Source: Fibrobacter succinogenes (GTDB lineage Bacteria; Fibrobacterota; Fibrobacteria; Fibrobacterales; Fibrobacteraceae). From it: 64,000 nt of DNA. The notes beneath the pieces are model-generated. The model made no database searches. It had not been told where the DNA came from and saw nothing but the letters and a program-made list of their open reading frames with translations. Position 1 is the stretch's first letter. Each line of letters begins with the position of its first letter. This document shows, piece after piece, positions 27,112 to 35,495 of the stretch. The stretch is taken from assembly GCA_902794535.1 (NCBI GenBank), contig CADBHQ010000016.1:1-64000 (forward strand), read 5' to 3'. Both the position numbers and the translations under genes were made by a program.

Positions 27112-28398
27112 ATGAAATTAAGCGCTTTAATCAATAAGTATAACAATGCAAACCTGGTGCTCCGTATCGCCATTGCGATTGTCGTGGGCGCACTTTTGGG
27201 AATGTTCCTGCCTTCGCAGAAATGGATTACCGAGTTCGGCGTGCTGTTCGTGGGTGCGCTCAAGGCCGTGGCGCCTGTGCTCGTGTTCGTCTTGATTATC
27301 TGTTCGCTTGCTACCGGCAAGTCTCGCTTGGATCGTCGCTTTGGCCGCGTGATTATGTTGTATTTAGCGAGTACCTTGCTGGCTTCGTTTACGGCTGTGG
27401 GGGCTAGCTTTATGTTCCCGCTCAATTTGGAGTTGACGGTGCCTGCCGATGCTTCGGTGGTGCCTGCGGATATTTATGAAATTATGCATAATTTGTTGGT
27501 GAATGCGGTGTCGAACCCGTTTGCCGCTATTTCTGATGCTAATTATATAGGCATTCTGGTCTGGGGCGCCTTTTTAGGCTTTGCCATCAAGAAGATTGCA
27601 AGCCCGGTGACGCTTACGGTGTTGCAAGATATGTCGAATGCCGTGTCGATGGTGGTGCGCTGGATTATTAACCTTGCTCCGTTCGGTATCATGGGCATCA
27701 TGTACACCTCGGTTTCTACGAACGGTATCGGAATTTTCAAGACCTATGGAACGCTGATTCTGGTTCTTGTCGGAACGATGCTTTTTATGGCGCTGGTGGT
27801 GGTGCCTGCCATTGTGGGCATTGTGCTGCGCCACGACCCGTATCCGCTGGTGCTCAAGTGTCTTAAGAGTAGTGCTGTTACGGCTTTCTTTACCCGTAGC
27901 TCGGCCGCGAACATTCCTGTGAACATGGCGCTTTGTAAAAGGCTCGGGCTCGATCGCGAATTTTATTCTGTTTCGATTCCGTTGGGTGCAACCGTCAACA
28001 TGAGCGGTGCAGCAATCACCATTACCATCATGGCGCTTGCCACGGTGCATACGCTCGGGATTCCGGTATCGTTTTCGTCGACCATAATCGTGTGCCTGCT
28101 TGCCACTATCGGTGCTTGCGGTACGAGCGGTGTCGCGGGTGGTTCGCTCCTATTGATTCCTTTGGCTTGCGCTCCTTTTGGCGTTTCGACAGACATTGCC
28201 ATGCAGGTGGTGGCCGTGGGCTTTATTATCGGCGTGATTCAAGACAGTATGGAAACGGCGCTGAACTCTACGACCGATGCCATATTCACGGCGACGGCGG
28301 AATACGCTGCTTGGCGCAAACAAGGCAAGCCCTTGCCTAAAGATTTGTTCCGCGAGCAGAAAGTCGAAGAACACGAAATCGAAGAACATGAAGCATAA
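27112..28398 (+). CDS. sstT: Serine/threonine:sodium symporter
   Basis: A 428-residue member of the dicarboxylate/amino acid:cation symporter family, closest in character to SstT, which imports serine and threonine with sodium. It has eight or more hydrophobic segments plus re-entrant loops. Diagnostic stretches are AFFTRSSAANIPVNM (serine-rich loop), SIPLGATVNMSGAAITI and GACGTSGVAGGSLLLIP. AAGGAGG stands just before the ATG at 27112; the GTG ten codons upstream is not needed. A strong terminator follows. The gene is single and divergent from the GT2 gene. Confidence 0.92.
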   Translation: MKLSALINKYNNANLVLRIAIAIVVGALLGMFLPSQKWITEFGVLFVGALKAVAPVLVFVLIICSLATGKSRLDRRFGRVIMLYLASTLLASFTAVGASFMFPLNLELTVPADASVVPADIYEIMHNLLVNAVSNPFAAISDANYIGILVWGAFLGFAIKKIASPVTLTVLQDMSNAVSMVVRWIINLAPFGIMGIMYTSVSTNGIGIFKTYGTLILVLVGTMLFMALVVVPAIVGIVLRHDPYPLVLKCLKSSAVTAFFTRSSAANIPVNMALCKRLGLDREFYSVSIPLGATVNMSGAAITITIMALATVHTLGIPVSFSSTIIVCLLATIGACGTSGVAGGSLLLIPLACAPFGVSTDIAMQVVAVGFIIGVIQDSMETALNSTTDAIFTATAEYAAWRKQGKPLPKDLFREQKVEEHEIEEHEA

Positions 28399-28403
28399 AA
28401 AAA

Positions 28404-28428
28404 TCGCGCCTCACCGGGCGCGTTTTTT
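28404..28428 (+). terminator. Rho-independent terminator after sstT
   Basis: CGCGCC and GGCGCG form a GC stem around a short loop, followed by six T. It begins six bases after the sstT stop. A run of A on the left may let it serve the converging gene as well. Confidence 0.88.
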
Positions 28429-28461
28429 ATGCCAAGATTTTAGTATCAAGACTCTTTGTAA

Positions 28462-29178
28462 TTAGTCTTTCAGTAATTCCGGGTGCTTTTCGGAAATTCG
28501 GCGTGCGAGGTACACGAACGGGGTGTCCATCAGCGATGTCACGATAAAGATTCCGTAGCCAAATACCAGGATTTCGCCAATCGTATTCCACGGGAACACG
28601 CCTGCGAAGGCGAGCAGGTTGAATGCGACCACGTTAATCAGCTGGCTTACGAGCGTGGAGCCGTTGTTACGCACCCACAAGAAACCGCGCTTGTCGCCGA
28701 ACTTTTTCTCGGTCCATTTCCACCAAGCATGGTAGGCCCACACGTCGAACAGTTCGCAGATGGCGTAGGCAAACAGGCTGGCAAGCATCACGCGTGGGGT
28801 GTTGGCGAACACGGTGCGAATCGGTTCTGCCATGGTGTCGCCTGCGGCCGGAATATACAGGAACCAGCTCTGCGAAATCAGAATGAAGGTCACGTTTGCG
28901 AGAATGCCAATCTTAACGCAGCGGCTAGCCTCTTTCTTGCCGTAGATTTCGCTCATGATATCGGTGGCTAGGAACGACGATGCAAAAATCACGTTGCCGA
29001 GCGTGGTGTCGAGCCCGAAGGCGTGCACCAAAATCAGCACTTCAATGTTGGCGGCAATCGTGCAAATTACGGTCCAAGCGAAAATGCCCTGCTTGCCAAA
29101 GAAACGGAAAAAGGCGACGAGTCCGCCAAAGAACACAAAGATGGAGGCGATAAGGATGATTTCGTTCTGGAAAGGCAT
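28462..29178 (-). CDS. yhhQ: Queuosine precursor transporter (YhhQ type)
   Basis: A 238-residue integral membrane protein of the YhhQ/DUF165 family, which imports queuosine precursors such as preQ0/preQ1. Typical parts are NVIFASSFLATDIMSEIYGKKEA, the ANTPRVMLASLFAYAICELFDVWAYH helix and RNNGSTLVSQLINVVAF. The ATG at 29178 follows GGAGAAAGTAAG and is one base from the queF stop, so the genes form one operon. The longer frame upstream only runs into queF. The riboswitch ahead of queF would control both genes. Confidence 0.9.
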   Translation of the reverse strand: MPFQNEIILIASIFVFFGGLVAFFRFFGKQGIFAWTVICTIAANIEVLILVHAFGLDTTLGNVIFASSFLATDIMSEIYGKKEASRCVKIGILANVTFILISQSWFLYIPAAGDTMAEPIRTVFANTPRVMLASLFAYAICELFDVWAYHAWWKWTEKKFGDKRGFLWVRNNGSTLVSQLINVVAFNLLAFAGVFPWNTIGEILVFGYGIFIVTSLMDTPFVYLARRISEKHPELLKD

Positions 29179-29179
29179 C

Positions 29180-29656
29180 TTACTTTCTCCTATCGATGGC
29201 GGTGAACAGGCGGCTCTTGGCGAGCGATTCGAATTCGGTACCCGGCTTGCCGTAGTTGGCAAACGGATAGAGCGAAATACCGCCGCGCGGCATAAAGATG
29301 CCTTCGACTTCGATGTACTTCGGGTCCAGAAGCTTCACCAAGTCCTTCATAATAATGTTCACGCAGTCTTCGTGGAAATCGCCGTGATTGCGGAACGAAA
29401 ACATGTAAAGCTTGAGGGACTTGGATTCTACCAGAAACTGATCCGGAATGTAGTTAATCTTGATTTCGGCAAAGTCCGGCTGGCCGGTTTTCGGGCAGAG
29501 GCTTGTGAATTCAGGGCAGTTGAAGGTGACCATGTAGTCGTTACCCGGATGCTTATTCGGGAACTTTTCCAGCACTTCGGGGCTGTAAGTGGTCTTGTAT
29601 TGGGTTTTGTTGTTACCGAGTAGAGTAACGCCTTCGAGTTCAGCTTCTGAACGCAT
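29180..29656 (-). CDS. queF: NADPH-dependent 7-cyano-7-deazaguanine reductase
   Basis: Reduces preQ0 to preQ1 in queuosine synthesis, in the cytoplasm. The 158-residue length is that of the short (unimodular, B. subtilis-type) QueF. The catalytic cysteine lies in [16 protein letters not shown], followed by [16 protein letters not shown] with the QueF motif and FHEDCVN. The ATG at 29656 has GGAG eight bases upstream, inside a riboswitch-like leader. The YhhQ-type transporter is next in the operon, which fits a salvage-plus-synthesis role. Confidence 0.94.
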   Translation of the reverse strand: MRSEAELEGVTLLGNNKTQYKTTYSPEVLEKFPNKHPGNDYMVTFNCPEFTSLCPKTGQPDFAEIKINYIPDQFLVESKSLKLYMFSFRNHGDFHEDCVNIIMKDLVKLLDPKYIEVEGIFMPRGGISLYPFANYGKPGTEFESLAKSRLFTAIDRRK

Positions 29657-29662
29657 GATGTC

Positions 29663-29704
29663 TCCTAGTTTTGTTTTAAGTCAGGATGGTTTTCGAACTG
29701 ACTG
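29663..29704 (-). promoter_or_regulatory. preQ1-I-type riboswitch in the queF leader
   Basis: Read on the minus strand, AGTCAG pairs with CTGACT (29703-29698 with 29684-29679) around a 13-base loop TTCGAAAACCATC. An A-rich tail TAAAACAAAACTAGGAG follows. This is the compact preQ1-I layout: one stem, a C-bearing loop, and an A-rich tail ending in the Shine-Dalgarno. Known members end similarly (AAAACAAGG or AAAAACUAAGGA). Loop CC can pair with tail GG to form the pseudoknot and hide the ribosome site, so control is probably translational. The downstream genes are queF and a queuosine precursor transporter. Confidence 0.75.
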
Positions 29705-29820
29705 GGCCAAAGATAGAAAAATATTCAATGTTCTAAAGGGTTTTTGTGCTGGTCGTAAGTTGTTGAGACTCCGTGAGTTAACAATTTCGCTACAATAAAC
29801 TTACAGAGAAAGGCCCCGTT

Positions 29821-29850
29821 TTGACACTCAGCTGTCATCGGAATTATCTA
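29821..29850 (+). promoter_or_regulatory. Probable sigma-70-type promoter for tex
   Basis: TTGACA at 29821 and TTATCT/TATCTA at 29844-29850 are separated by 17-18 bases. Transcription would start near 29858, giving a leader of about 100 bases before tex. Confidence 0.55.
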
Positions 29851-29878
29851 TATTCCCCTTACCTTTGGAACTGACTCC

Positions 29879-29934
29879 CGGGGTACCCCGCACTGCGGTG
29901 CTGGGTTGAACTTAGGGCTTTAAGACCCTCAACC
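29879..29934 (+). other. Structured 5' leader of tex
   Basis: Three hairpins lie in a row between the tex promoter and start: the 12-base palindrome CGGGGTACCCCG, then GCACtgcgGTGC, then GGTTGA...TCAACC enclosing AGGG...CCCT. No T-run follows, so they are not terminators. They could stabilise the message or form a control element. I do not recognise a known RNA family. Confidence 0.4.
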
Positions 29935-29960
29935 GAATACAAATACGGAAACTACATATT

Positions 29961-32360
29961 ATGGATTTTTCTGCAATTATTGCTGAAGAGCTGAACCTTG
30001 AAGTATGGCGCGTCGCCAAGGCGCTCGAACTGATGGACCAGGGTGGTACCATCCCCTTTATCGCCCGCTACCGTAAAGACCAGACGGGCACGCTGAACGA
30101 AATCGAGCTGCGCGACATTAGCCACCGCCGTGACTACCTGCAAGAATTGGTGGACCGTAAGGAAACGATCCTCAAGAGCATCGAAGAACAGGGTAAGCTC
30201 ACTCCCGAACTCAAGGCCCAGATTGAAGCCTGTAAGGACAAGACCCTCCTCGAAGATATTTATGCTCCGTACAAGCCCAAGAAGCGCACTCGCGCAACCG
30301 CTGCCAAGGAACTCGGACTGGAACCTTTGGCTCGCCTGATGTGGGCTCAAGAAGAAACGGGCAACACTGCCGAACAGATTGCGTTAATTTATTTGTCCGA
30401 AGAAAAGGGTCTTGCCGACCCGAAGGCCGCCCTCAAGGGTGCTGCCGACATTTTGGCCGAAGAAGTCGCCGACAATACCGAATTCCGTCAGTATCTGCGT
30501 AACAAGATGGAAAAGACCGGCGTCATGATTTCCAAGGTCAAGAAGGATTTCGAAGGTCAGGAAACCAAGTTCAAGGATTACTACGACTTTAGCGAACCGG
30601 TCTCCAAGATTCCGAGTCACCGCATGCTGGCTCTCCGCCGCGGCGAAAAGGAAAAGGTGCTCCGCCTTTCTATTGAAGTTCCGAACGAAGAAATGATTGG
30701 CTACCTCAAGCAGCAGATTATCAAGGGCAACACCACTTGGACTCCGTATCTTGAAGCCATGTGCCAGGATGCTTGGGAACGCCTGCTTCAGCCGAGCATG
30801 GAAAGCGAAGTGCGCCTGATGCTTAAGGATGCCGCCGAAGAAGAAGCTTTCAAGGTGTTCAGTAAGAACCTGCAAGACGTTTTGCTCGCCGCTCCGGCTG
30901 GCCACAAGGCTGTGCTCGCCCTCGACCCGGGTTTCCGTACGGGTTGCAAGGTGGCTGTGCTCGACGAAAACGGCAAGTTTATGGATCACGGCATTATCAA
31001 GCCGCATGAACCGTGGAATGACAAGGCCGGTGCCGCTGTGTACCTGATGGGCCTCATTGACAAGTACAAGATTGACTTGATTGCTATCGGTAACGGTACT
31101 GCTAGCCGCGAAACGGATGCTTTCTGTGCCGAAATGTCTGCCAAGTTCAAGGGCAAGGTCCCACCGCGCGTGATTGTTTCCGAAGCCGGTGCTTCTGTTT
31201 ATAGCGCAAGCATGATCGCTATCCAGGAATTCCCGAAGGAAGACGTGACGACTCGTGGCGCCATCTCCATTGGCCGCCGCTTGCAGGATCCGCTTGCTGA
31301 ACTCGTGAAGGTTGACCCGCAGTCTATTGGTGTGGGCCAGTACCAGCACGATGTGAACCAGCGCGAACTTAAGAAGCGCTTGGACGAAGTGGTGGAAAGC
31401 TGCGTGAACATGGTCGGTGTCGACGTGAACAGTGCTTCTGCTCCGCTTCTTTCTCATGTGGCTGGCCTCAGCAACACGCTTTCCGAAGCCATTGTGAAGT
31501 ACCGCGAAGAAAACGGTGCCTACGCTAGCCGCGAAGCTTTGAAGAACGTGAAGGGCTTTGGCCCGAAGGCCTTTGAACAGGCTGCCGGCTTTATGCGCAT
31601 TCCGGGTGCTGAAAACCCGCTCGACGATTCTGCCGTTCACCCCGAAAACTACGCCCTCGTGGAAAAGATGGCTGAAAAGGCAGGCGTTTCTGTGAAGGAT
31701 ATGGTGGGTAACGCCGAAGCCGTGAAGGCGATCAACCTCGAAGAATTCCTCTCCGACGAAGTGGGTAAGGCTACTTTGGACGACATCATGAAGGAACTTC
31801 AGAAGCCGAGCCGCGACCCGCGTAAGGAATTCCGTTACGCCAAATTCGACGACAAGATTCGCACTATTCAGGACCTGATTACGGGTAGCTGGATGGAAGG
31901 CGTTGTCACCAACGTGGCAAACTTTGGCGCCTTCGTGGATATCGGTGTTCACCAGGACGGCCTCGTGCACGTTTCTGAAATCAGTGACAAGTTCGTGGAA
32001 GATGCAAAGACTGTTTTGACCGTTGGCGACATCGTGAAGGTGCGCGTGGTCGCAGTCGACGTAGGTCAGAAGCGCATTAGCCTTTCCATGAAGCAGGAAT
32101 CTACCGACGGCGTTGCAGGTGCCGGCGCTAATGGCCCGCGTGGCCAGCGCGCAGGCGGTAACCGCGGCGGATTCGGTGGCCACGGCCGCGATAACCGCGG
32201 CAATGCCCGCCCGCAGGGCGGCATTCAGGGCCATGCAACTCTCGCAGACCTCAAGGCAAAAATCGCCGGCAAGGACCGCCCGGGTGCAGCTCCCAAGAAG
32301 CCCAACGCCATGCCCGGCAAGATGAGCGCTCTCTTGAAGAACTTCAAAAAAGGCATGTAA
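29961..32360 (+). CDS. tex: Tex-family S1 RNA-binding transcription accessory protein
   Basis: A 799-residue cytoplasmic protein of the Tex/YhgF family, which binds nucleic acid and affects transcription. Visible order: helical N-terminus (IPFIARYRKDQTG), YqgF-like RNase H fold near 320-440 (LALDPGFRTGCKVAVLD and IAIGNGTASRETD), helix-hairpin-helix near 490-560 (LKNVKGFGPKAFEQAAGF), and an S1 domain near 640-710 (MEGVVTNVANFGAFVDIGVH). The tail, from about 725, is rich in Gly/Arg/Asn, unlike the shorter end of the E. coli protein. It stands alone with its own promoter. Confidence 0.94.
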   Translation: MDFSAIIAEELNLEVWRVAKALELMDQGGTIPFIARYRKDQTGTLNEIELRDISHRRDYLQELVDRKETILKSIEEQGKLTPELKAQIEACKDKTLLEDIYAPYKPKKRTRATAAKELGLEPLARLMWAQEETGNTAEQIALIYLSEEKGLADPKAALKGAADILAEEVADNTEFRQYLRNKMEKTGVMISKVKKDFEGQETKFKDYYDFSEPVSKIPSHRMLALRRGEKEKVLRLSIEVPNEEMIGYLKQQIIKGNTTWTPYLEAMCQDAWERLLQPSMESEVRLMLKDAAEEEAFKVFSKNLQDVLLAAPAGHKAVLALDPGFRTGCKVAVLDENGKFMDHGIIKPHEPWNDKAGAAVYLMGLIDKYKIDLIAIGNGTASRETDAFCAEMSAKFKGKVPPRVIVSEAGASVYSASMIAIQEFPKEDVTTRGAISIGRRLQDPLAELVKVDPQSIGVGQYQHDVNQRELKKRLDEVVESCVNMVGVDVNSASAPLLSHVAGLSNTLSEAIVKYREENGAYASREALKNVKGFGPKAFEQAAGFMRIPGAENPLDDSAVHPENYALVEKMAEKAGVSVKDMVGNAEAVKAINLEEFLSDEVGKATLDDIMKELQKPSRDPRKEFRYAKFDDKIRTIQDLITGSWMEGVVTNVANFGAFVDIGVHQDGLVHVSEISDKFVEDAKTVLTVGDIVKVRVVAVDVGQKRISLSMKQESTDGVAGAGANGPRGQRAGGNRGGFGGHGRDNRGNARPQGGIQGHATLADLKAKIAGKDRPGAAPKKPNAMPGKMSALLKNFKKGM

Positions 32361-32363
32361 GGC

Positions 32364-32451
32364 GAGTGTCGCGGCAGCCATGCTTGCATGAGCTGCCATG
32401 ACCGAGCCGCAATCCTTGCACTGCATCGCAGTGCAAAGGAATGTAGCGCTC
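32364..32451. repeat. Cruciform intergenic repeat, GAGTGTCGC family, copy A
   Basis: Begins GAGTGTCGC four bases after the tex stop. A first hairpin (32373-32397, GGCAGC-CATGC/GCATG-GCTGCC) is followed by ATGACCGA. A second hairpin is TTGCACTGCatcGCAGTGCAA (32416-32436). GAGTG at the left pairs with CGCTC at the right (one wobble), enclosing both. Copy B near 35334 keeps the GAGTGTCGC start, the ATGAC(C/T)GA spacer and the two-hairpin layout while the stem sequences differ. Confidence 0.55.
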
Positions 32452-32474
32452 GTGTAAACTTTTCTTATGTTTTG

Positions 32475-32501
32475 AAAGCGGGACCAATGGTCCCGCTTTT
32501 T
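32475..32501 (+). terminator. Rho-independent terminator downstream of tex
   Basis: GCGGGACC and GGTCCCGC form a perfect stem with an AAT loop followed by five T. A second small hairpin, GCCCCTaaAGGGGC, lies 20 bases on. Confidence 0.85.
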
Positions 32502-32600
32502 GTGATTTCCGTCAAAAATAGCCCCTAAAGGGGCATTTGGGGTGTGTAAAAATTTTCTCGCGCTATTGCTTAGTGTGTAAAAAATATTTATTTTAAGGGT

Positions 32601-33443
32601 ATGTGTATTGCGCTAGAACATCTGTTTGATTACGACGACTTCCGCAAGTTCCTCCAAGATTACTTCGAGGAACAGAAGAAGATGCGCGCCGTCTTTTCGC
32701 ACCGATTCTTTGCGGCGAAGGCGGGCTTCAGCAGTTCTTCTTATTGTTTGAACGTAATCCGTGGGCGTTTCAACCTGACGCCCAAGTCCATCGAAAAGAT
32801 TTCGAAGGCCATGAACTTCGAGCCTTTGCAGAAGGCTTATTTCGAAGCTTTGGTGCAGTACAACCAGGCGCAGCAGGTGAACGAACGCGAAAACGCCTGG
32901 GAACAGATTGTTCAGATCCGCAAGCAGATTGAATTTACACACGTCACGACCCGCGAACAGGCTTACTTTAGCAAGTGGTACTATCCGGTTGTGCGCGAAA
33001 TGGCGGTGAATAGTGATTGGCATGGCGATTACATGGTGCTTGCCCGTATGCTCACCCCGCAAATTACGACCGAAGAAGCCCGCGAAGCGGTCAAGAACTT
33101 GGTCGAATGGAATTTGCTTAAAAAGGTGGGCGACCGTTACGAAGCCACCTCGCAAATGCTCGATGCCGCTGAAATTCCGCCGATTGCTCTGCGACAAATT
33201 CGTCGCGAATATATTCAGCATGCTATTGGTGCTGTGGAATCGATGCCCAAAAATGAACGCTTTGCGGCGTTCACGACTCTCGCCATGAGCGAAAGTTCTT
33301 ATAATTATGCAGTAGAGGTGTTGGAGGAGGCCCGTAAGAAAATTATCGCGCGGGCAGCGAATGATCTTGATGTAGAACGTGTTTACGAGATGATGCTTGT
33401 GGCGTTCCCGATGAGCAAGAAAATTGAAAAGGAGGCAAAATAA
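32601..33443 (+). CDS. TIGR02147-family regulator
   Basis: A 280-residue protein of the TIGR02147 family, found in many paralogues in Fibrobacter. The N-terminus LFDYDDFRKFLQDYFEEQKK, then FSHRFFAAKAGFSSSSYCLNVIRG (helix-turn-helix-like) and FEPLQKAYFEALVQYNQA are the hallmark. The remainder is a helical domain with WYYPVVREMAV and MSKKIEKEA at the end. The family is thought to be regulatory; DNA binding is an inference from the N-terminal fold. Its stop overlaps the start of the downstream lipoprotein gene as TAATG, so the two are made together and may form a functional pair. Confidence 0.85.
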   Translation: MCIALEHLFDYDDFRKFLQDYFEEQKKMRAVFSHRFFAAKAGFSSSSYCLNVIRGRFNLTPKSIEKISKAMNFEPLQKAYFEALVQYNQAQQVNERENAWEQIVQIRKQIEFTHVTTREQAYFSKWYYPVVREMAVNSDWHGDYMVLARMLTPQITTEEAREAVKNLVEWNLLKKVGDRYEATSQMLDAAEIPPIALRQIRREYIQHAIGAVESMPKNERFAAFTTLAMSESSYNYAVEVLEEARKKIIARAANDLDVERVYEMMLVAFPMSKKIEKEAK

Positions 33444-34861
33444 TGGATAATTTGTTCAAAAGTGCCTCTGGCGTTTTGATTTCTTTGGCGTTGCTTTTAT
33501 CGTCTTGTTCCAAGACAAACGAAACTGCGGGTGGTGTGACCGATATCGGTAACTCCGTTGCACAGGGCATTGTGGTGACCGAGGCGAACCAGCCTGTGGC
33601 CCGCGCCCGCGTGGTGGCTTATTACGACAACTGGGATAAGACCTCTATCGAAGATTCCGTGGTGGTGGAAGCCGATAACAACGGCATTTTCAGCTTGAAG
33701 TTTGACAGCACGCGCTCTGTGGTGATTTATGCCGAAAACGGTTCCGAATCAGGCCTTTCCCGCATTCAGAAAGGTGGCGATGCCCTTGTGATGGTGGGTC
33801 ACCCGCGCAGACTTGAAAGTCGTGTTGCCAAGGCCAAGTCCGGCTACATGCGCATTGTGGGCCGTAGCGATGTCGCGGCCGTCAAGTCCGATGGTTCGTT
33901 TGCATTCGACGCGATGCCCGTGGGCGAAATCTCGCTGGTGTATGTGGAAAGCGATCAGTCGCAGGCCCGTTTAAACTTCATGACGGCTGTCGCGGGCGAC
34001 ACACTCAAGATTCCGTCTCTCGAAAACAAGAACGAGGGCTGGCTCACGATTTCGGATTACCACTACTATAGTGGCGCCGCTTACGGTGGCATTATGGTGA
34101 ATGTGCCCGATGGTATTTCTGTTCCGCAGGATACCGCTACGCCGGAACCGGTGGTGCCTGACACCACTGCAAAAGATACTACCGCTGTCGATACCACGGA
34201 AGAACTTGCGATATCCTTGAACCTCCACATGGATGGCTCCGATAGCGTAGCTAAGGTCTATAACAATGACGGTTCGGTCGCCGATTCCGTGAACTACGTG
34301 GAAGGTGTGTCGGGCAAGGGCATTCTGCTCAAGGTCGGTCAGTTCGTCGAAGTGGGTGATATTGACCCCTGTGCAGGTGACTTTACCATGAGCGCATGGA
34401 CCAAGTGGAGCGGTTACCGTGGCGATGGCATTTACCAGCTCCTCTTTGCAGAACGTGAAGACTGGATGACCGGATTGTCCAGGTTCCAGCTGCAGTATGA
34501 ATTTATGACAAGTTCCTTTGTTGCCGTGGGCGATGGCATGGACTTGTCGGGCTATGGCTATGCATGGCTTGCCAAGGGCAATGTCGAACGTGGTGGCACG
34601 CTGCCTATGAATGAATGGTCGCTGCTGGTGCTCGTTAACGAAGGTGGCAAACTGTACTTCTATATCAACGGGGTGCTCGTGAGCAACAAGGCCGGTGTCC
34701 CGTTTACGCCCAAGGAAGTTGCAGCCCCGCTGCCGTTCCGTATTGGTGGTTCCGAAGTCGCTAACGACACTTGGAACGGTGCGATTGACGAAGTGATTAT
34801 CGAATCGACCGCTCACAACGCCGAATGGGTCAAAGCCCAATACGAAAAATTCGCGAAGTGA
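33443..34861 (+). CDS. LamG-domain lipoprotein paired with TIGR02147 regulator
   Basis: A 472-residue exported lipoprotein (lipobox LLLSSC at about residue 22). A first beta domain (residues 45-120) looks like a carboxypeptidase-regulatory-like fold (GIVVTEANQPVARARVVAYY). A Thr/Asp/Pro-rich linker (TTAKDTTAVDTTEE) sits near 235-255. A concanavalin/LamG domain follows from about 260 (VEGVSGKGILLKVGQ, DFTMSAWTKWSG, WNGAIDEVII). LamG domains bind glycans or proteins, so surface attachment or sensing is likely. Start overlap with the regulator implies joint control. Confidence 0.8.
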   Translation: MDNLFKSASGVLISLALLLSSCSKTNETAGGVTDIGNSVAQGIVVTEANQPVARARVVAYYDNWDKTSIEDSVVVEADNNGIFSLKFDSTRSVVIYAENGSESGLSRIQKGGDALVMVGHPRRLESRVAKAKSGYMRIVGRSDVAAVKSDGSFAFDAMPVGEISLVYVESDQSQARLNFMTAVAGDTLKIPSLENKNEGWLTISDYHYYSGAAYGGIMVNVPDGISVPQDTATPEPVVPDTTAKDTTAVDTTEELAISLNLHMDGSDSVAKVYNNDGSVADSVNYVEGVSGKGILLKVGQFVEVGDIDPCAGDFTMSAWTKWSGYRGDGIYQLLFAEREDWMTGLSRFQLQYEFMTSSFVAVGDGMDLSGYGYAWLAKGNVERGGTLPMNEWSLLVLVNEGGKLYFYINGVLVSNKAGVPFTPKEVAAPLPFRIGGSEVANDTWNGAIDEVIIESTAHNAEWVKAQYEKFAK

Positions 34862-34891
34862 CACGAAGCCGAAGGATCCAATAAAAAAAAG

Positions 34892-34913
34892 AGCCTTGTC
34901 CGAAGACAAGGCT
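34892..34913. terminator. Bidirectional terminator between lipoprotein and ferredoxin genes
   Basis: AGCCTTGTC and GACAAGGCT form a perfect nine-base stem with a CGAA loop. A-rich sequence lies on the left and TTTAAAAAG on the right, so it can serve both converging genes. Confidence 0.75.
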
Positions 34914-34954
34914 TTAAAAAGTTTTCGGTAGTCGGCGACTCGCGTCGCAACTTA

Positions 34955-35152
34955 CTACTCGTACTTAATCACGCCGGCCGGGCAGCTGTCAGCAGCGTCC
35001 TTGATTTCGCTTTCGTAAGCAGAGAAATCAACGCCTTCCTTGACCTTCATCTTTTCAGGAACTTCGAACACTGCGTCGCAAGTAGCTTCGCAAGCGCCGC
35101 AGGAGACGCATTCGTCACTGGATTCGTCCAGCCAAACTTTCGTGATTGCCAT
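34955..35152 (-). CDS. 4Fe-4S ferredoxin
   Basis: A 65-residue electron carrier. Cluster cysteines are in ECVSCGACEATC (CxxCxxC plus an extra cysteine) with the fourth ligand in DSCPAG near the end. This is the single-cluster bacterial ferredoxin pattern, where the extra cysteine may be free or in a disulfide. The protein is acidic, as is usual. AAGAGGTAATT precedes the ATG. It is a lone gene with the converging lipoprotein terminator downstream. Confidence 0.9.
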   Translation of the reverse strand: MAITKVWLDESSDECVSCGACEATCDAVFEVPEKMKVKEGVDFSAYESEIKDAADSCPAGVIKYE

Positions 35153-35295
35153 ATAATTACCTCTTTGTGTCTTAGGTTAAGTTTATATACGCAATATAAC
35201 AAAATCTTGTTCCGATAAAAAAGGAAAAGTTGAAAAATTACAAAAAACATTCAAAAAGGGATAAAGAAGCGTCGGCCAAGGAAAGGGAGGGTGCA

Positions 35296-35419
35296 GGGAG
35301 GGAACCGTGCGGCCTTCGCAAAAGTGTGCAAGTGAGTGTCGCACAGGCAAGTTTACTTGCCTGTATGACTGAACGTAGCCACGGACGCATAGCGTCCACT
35401 CCGAGCTGGGTTCCCTCCC
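35296..35419. repeat. Cruciform intergenic repeat, GAGTGTCGC family, copy B, with long outer stem
   Basis: An 11-base inverted repeat, GGGAGGGAACC (35296-35306) and GGTTCCCTCCC (35409-35419), encloses the element. Inside, GAGTG (35334) pairs with CACTC (35397), bracketing ACAGGCAAGT/ACTTGCCTGT and GGACGCataGCGTCC. It shares GAGTGTCGC and ATGAC(T)GA with copy A near 32364. It fills most of the 343-base gap between the ferredoxin gene and argB, where I see no gene. Confidence 0.6.
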
Positions 35420-35495
35420 GCATATTTATTTTCTAAATTTCACACCAAAAATTTTAACCGTCTGTAAAGACCCGCTCGAGAGGAACTCGTCAAAC

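Noticed and set aside
29881..29935. tRNA-like fold before tex
   Set aside because: The palindromes do not make a cloverleaf and there is no T-loop GTTCRA in place.
30384..32426. 680-residue open frame antisense to tex
   Set aside because: It mirrors the codon bias of tex, has no domain, no ribosome site, and overlaps a strongly supported gene along its whole length.
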